Source of the DNA: Candidatus Limimorpha caballi
Lineage (GTDB): Bacteria > Bacteroidota > Bacteroidia > Bacteroidales > F082
Reading direction: 5' to 3'
Length of the DNA: 64,000 nucleotides
Assembly: GCA_018064605.1 (NCBI GenBank)
Contig: JAGHUX010000005.1
Coordinates: forward strand, 248,001 to 312,000
The position numbers were made by a program, and so were the translations under genes. The notes below the pieces were generated by a model. That model was not told the DNA's origin, did no database searches, and saw nothing but the letters and a program-made list of their open reading frames with translations. Positions within the stretch are counted from its first letter, which is position 1. Each line of letters starts with the position of its first letter. Below are positions 61,152 to 64,000 of the stretch, piece after piece.

Positions 61152-62342
61152 ATGAAATTAAAATTTTTAATCTTATCTGCCACAATTTTATTCATCTCTT
61201 TGAATATCAATGCACAAAAGAATGAAAAAATAATACTGCTGAACGCCGAAGATGCCATCGTCGGCGCGTCCAGGACTGAGTTGTATCTGCCGTTATTGCG
61301 AGGCAGGAGTGTCGGAGTCGTTGGGAATCAGACGAGTACGTTCAACGGGACGCATCTTGTTGACACGCTGCTCTGTCTGGATGTAAAAGTCGTGAAAATC
61401 TTCTCGCCAGAGCACGGATTCCGCGGGACAGCCGACGAAGGCGCGTCAATCGCTTCCGGCGTTGACACCAAGACCGGCCTTCCTATCGTGTCGCTGTACG
61501 GGAGAAACAAGAAACCGACTGCGGAGCAGCTGCAAGACGTTGACATTCTGCTATTTGACCTTCAGGATGTCGGGGTGCGTTTTTACACATACATCTCAAC
61601 CATGACTTACGTGATGGAGGCCGCCGCCGAGAACGGCATCCCGGTCATCGTACTCGACCGCCCGAACCCGAACGGCTTTTACGTCGATGGCCCGGTCCTT
61701 GAGCCCGAGAACACCTCTTTCGTCGGACTGCACCAAGTGCCTGTGGTTTACGGACTTACGATAGGCGAATACGCGGAGATGGTCAACGGGGAAGGCTGGC
61801 TGGACGACGGCGTTCGGTGCGACCTCACCGTGATCCCGATGGGGAGATACGTCAGAAACGCGATATACAGACTTCCGGTGAGGCCGTCGCCGAACCTCCC
61901 GAACTGGCAGTCGGTGTACCTCTACCCCTCGCTCTGTCTCTTTGAAGGCACAGGCGTCAGCGTGGGACGCGGGACGGAGACACCGTTTCAAATCTACGGA
62001 CACCCGCAAATGACCGGCAGTCATACATTCACACCGCGCACCGCGCCCGGACACAACGCGCCGCTTCATGCCGACACCGAATGCCACGGAGAATGCCTCA
62101 CCGACTATGCGGACAATTTCGAGAACAACAAGCAACGTATTCAGCTTCAATGGATTATCGACGCACGGAAGCAGCTGGAAGACGATGACAAGTTCTTCAA
62201 CAATTATTTCGAGAGACTTGCCGGCGTGACGTCGTTGCGTGAAATGATCAACAACGGGCTTTCAGAGAAGGAGATTCGCGACTCATGGCAGGAAGGCATC
62301 GGCAAATATCTGAAAATCAGAGAGAAATATCTGATATATTAA
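61152..62342 (+). CDS. NamZ-type exo-beta-N-acetylmuramidase (DUF1343)
   Basis: The 396-residue protein has a signal peptide (KLKFLILSATILFISLNINA) and DUF1343 blocks: GRSVGVVGNQTSTFNGTHLV, KIFSPEHGFRGTADEGA, DILLFDLQDVGVRFYTYIST, DRPNPNGFYVDGP, RPSPNLPNWQSVYLYPSLCLFEGT. The NamZ family releases terminal MurNAc from murein fragments. It is exported to the periplasm or beyond. Together with Mpl 5 kb away it suggests murein recycling. A 28-bp palindrome lies 5 bp after the stop. Confidence 0.9.
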   Translation: MKLKFLILSATILFISLNINAQKNEKIILLNAEDAIVGASRTELYLPLLRGRSVGVVGNQTSTFNGTHLVDTLLCLDVKVVKIFSPEHGFRGTADEGASIASGVDTKTGLPIVSLYGRNKKPTAEQLQDVDILLFDLQDVGVRFYTYISTMTYVMEAAAENGIPVIVLDRPNPNGFYVDGPVLEPENTSFVGLHQVPVVYGLTIGEYAEMVNGEGWLDDGVRCDLTVIPMGRYVRNAIYRLPVRPSPNLPNWQSVYLYPSLCLFEGTGVSVGRGTETPFQIYGHPQMTGSHTFTPRTAPGHNAPLHADTECHGECLTDYADNFENNKQRIQLQWIIDARKQLEDDDKFFNNYFERLAGVTSLREMINNGLSEKEIRDSWQEGIGKYLKIREKYLIY

Positions 62343-62347
62343 AAAAA

Positions 62348-62375
62348 GTGGAGGCGGATTTTGATCCGTCTCCAC
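62348..62375. terminator. 28-bp palindrome, copy 3, between convergent genes
   Basis: GTGGAGGCGGAT, four bases, and ATCCGTCTCCAC form a stem with one G-T pair, preceded by seven A on the plus strand. It has the same length and outer bases as the palindromes at 4964 and 5025. Its place between two genes that end toward each other suits a bidirectional terminator. Confidence 0.75.
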
Positions 62376-62427
62376 GACAAATTTTCGTTTTATCTTCGTT
62401 ACGGCAACGAGAGTTGTCGGATTTCCA

Positions 62428-63630
62428 TCAGAATGTTCTCTTTCCGGGATACACTTCGAGAGCCTTCCCGAGTATGAACATCGCGTCTTTGAGGTCGTCG
62501 CAGTTGAGGCAGTAGCTGAGACGCACTTCCTGACGTCCGAGGCCGATTGTCGAATAGAATCCGCTTGCCGGTGCGAGCATCACTGTCTTGCCTTCATAGC
62601 TGAAGTCGGTGAGCAGCCACTTGCAGAACCTGTCGGAGTCGTCGATAGGGAGATGTGCGACGATGTAGAAAGCGCCTTTAGGCACCGGGCAATACGCCCC
62701 CGGGATTTTGCTTATGCCTTCGACACAGACATCACGGCGTTTGACATATTCCGCGACGATGGCTTCGAAATATGAGACCGGGGTGTCGAGAGCCGCTTCA
62801 CCGGCAACCTGGCCGTACGTCGGAGGCGACAGGCGAGCCTGCGCGAACTTCATGGCAGTGCTGATGACTTCACGGTTGCGCGTCACCATACGTCCGACAC
62901 GGATGCCGCATGCGCTGAAACGCTTTGACACCGAGTCGATTAATATGACATTGTCATTCACACCCTTGAGACTCATCGCCGAATAGTGTTTCGTCCCGTC
63001 GTAGCAGAATTCACGATAGACCTCATCGGAGATGAGATAGAGGTCGTACTTCAGGATTATCTCACGAAGCCTTTCCATCTCGTCTTTTGAATAGAGGTAA
63101 CCCGTCGGGTTGTTAGGGTTGCAGATAAGGATGGCCTTTGTATGCTCAGTGATGGCCTTCTCGAAGTCCTCAATCGGAGGAAGTGCGAAACCGTTGCTAA
63201 TCTCCGAGTAGATTGGACGTACGCGTACGCCCGCTGTCTGTGCGAAACCGTTGTAGTTGGCGTAGAACGGCTCGGGGATGACGATCTCGTCATCAGGGTC
63301 CATGATGGTCTGGAACGCGATCTGGAGAGCCTCCGACGCGCCGTTGGTCACGATGATGTCGTTCGGAGTGACATCGATGCCGAGACGCCCGTAGTATTCA
63401 CACAGTTTCTTCCTGTATGAAAGCGTACCTGCCGAATTGGTGTACTTGATGACTTTCTCGTCGTAGTTTTTGACAGCTTCAAGGGCGTATGGAGTTGTCG
63501 CAATATCAGGCTGACCGATGTTCAGGTGATAGACGTGAATATTTCTTGACTTCGCTTCATCGGCGAACGGCACGAGCTTCCTGATCGGGGAAGCCGGCAT
63601 GAACTGACCTTTTTTTGAAATGTTAGGCAT
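62428..63630 (-). CDS. PLP-dependent class I/II aminotransferase
   Basis: The 400-residue protein has the fold-type I blocks: HLNIGQPDIATTPYALEAVK, VTNGASEALQIAFQTIMDPDDEI, PNNPTGYLYSKDEM, YLISDEVYREFCYDG, and the PLP-binding Lys in DSVSKRFSACGIRVG, then an Arg-containing end (GRQEVRLSY). It is of the aspartate/aromatic aminotransferase group; the amino acid cannot be named. It starts 15 bp after the DUF1573 gene and is probably cotranscribed with it. Confidence 0.93.
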   Translation of the reverse strand: MPNISKKGQFMPASPIRKLVPFADEAKSRNIHVYHLNIGQPDIATTPYALEAVKNYDEKVIKYTNSAGTLSYRKKLCEYYGRLGIDVTPNDIIVTNGASEALQIAFQTIMDPDDEIVIPEPFYANYNGFAQTAGVRVRPIYSEISNGFALPPIEDFEKAITEHTKAILICNPNNPTGYLYSKDEMERLREIILKYDLYLISDEVYREFCYDGTKHYSAMSLKGVNDNVILIDSVSKRFSACGIRVGRMVTRNREVISTAMKFAQARLSPPTYGQVAGEAALDTPVSYFEAIVAEYVKRRDVCVEGISKIPGAYCPVPKGAFYIVAHLPIDDSDRFCKWLLTDFSYEGKTVMLAPASGFYSTIGLGRQEVRLSYCLNCDDLKDAMFILGKALEVYPGKRTF

Positions 63631-63645
63631 ATATTATTAGAGGTA

Positions 63646-64000
63646 TTAGTTGTTCTTGTTGAATGGACTACCTTCGTTTTCCTCCCTCAACGGCACCGCT
63701 TCAGTGGGCTGTGCCATGACAGTCCCCTTGATATGAAGTTTCACCTCATTGTTTGTCAATGAGTTGGAGAAAATCGTCACGTATTTGTTGAAGTTTCCCG
63801 GACGGTCGGTGTTTTTGTAAGTCACCCTGATGACATTCGACTCACCCGGCATTATCGGCTGGCGCGGCCATTCCGGCACCGTGCAGCCGCATGACGACTT
63901 CGGCTGGGTCAGGATGAGAGGTTCGTTGCCGGTATTTGCAAAAGCAAATTCGTATGTGCCGTTCCCTTTGTACTGGATGCTGCCGAAATCGTGGCTCGTC
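63646..64000 (-). CDS. DUF1573 protein (partial, N-terminus outside window)
   Basis: The visible 117 codons begin in HDFGSIQYKGNGTYEFAF and include TGNEPLILTQPKSSCGCTVP and GTVMAQPTEA. This is the DUF1573 Ig-like domain with its SCGCT motif. Such proteins are usually exported in Bacteroidota and of unknown function. The start lies beyond the window. Confidence 0.88.
   Translation of the reverse strand, partial: TSHDFGSIQYKGNGTYEFAFANTGNEPLILTQPKSSCGCTVPEWPRQPIMPGESNVIRVTYKNTDRPGNFNKYVTIFSNSLTNNEVKLHIKGTVMAQPTEAVPLREENEGSPFNKNN

Overview
The window comes from a member of the Bacteroidota, most likely order Bacteroidales. The signs are promoters of the Bacteroidota type (TAnnTTTG boxes), a type IX secretion C-terminal sorting domain, GH92, GH97 and GH78 glycosidases, a Ser-type sulfatase, a DUF5686 outer-membrane protein and an Mpl-type murein ligase. 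No rRNA, tRNA or CRISPR array was seen. Two genes run off the window ends.

Layout. (1) 1-4843, minus strand: 5'-nucleotidase-like lipoprotein (partial), GH92 mannosidase, Fic protein, MsrA and an alkyltransferase-family protein. (2) 5132-41151: a 36-kb accessory island, almost all on the minus strand. It holds seven genes with canonical TIR domains (eight domains), one diverged TIR-like membrane protein and one TIR gene remnant. They sit among a CASTOR/POLLUX-like channel with a RyR-type C-terminus, a free RyR-domain protein, a second Rossmann/RyR-like protein beside an MscS channel, a macro-TIR fusion, a TIR-WD40 protein with twelve near-identical repeats, a PrsW-like protease, two dynamin-like GTPases, a HerA-like ATPase and a zincin. 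(3) 41447-41925: an XRE regulator and the tail of a second copy. (4) 42153-50314, plus strand: GH97, a MORN-repeat protein, GH78 rhamnosidase and sulfatase, a glycan-use cluster. (5) 50431-64000: housekeeping and envelope genes, including a fucose-isomerase-like protein, FKBP, nitroreductase, DUF5686, Mpl, a T9SS cargo protein, XerD, a LolC/E-type permease, a NamZ-type muramidase, an aminotransferase and DUF1573.

How the island may work (inference). TIR domains of this kind often consume NAD+ and make ADP-ribose or cyclic ADP-ribose products. Macro domains bind such products, and in eukaryotes cyclic ADP-ribose acts through ryanodine receptors. Here TIRs, a macro domain, RyR domains and two kinds of ion channel are encoded together. 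Three of the island's transcription units start with the same roughly 90-nt promoter and leader, which suggests common control. The best working idea is a multi-module conflict or stress-response island in which several TIR sensors feed membrane effectors (channels, dynamins, PDZ and WD40 anchors). None of this is shown by the sequence alone, and I know of no described system with this full gene set.
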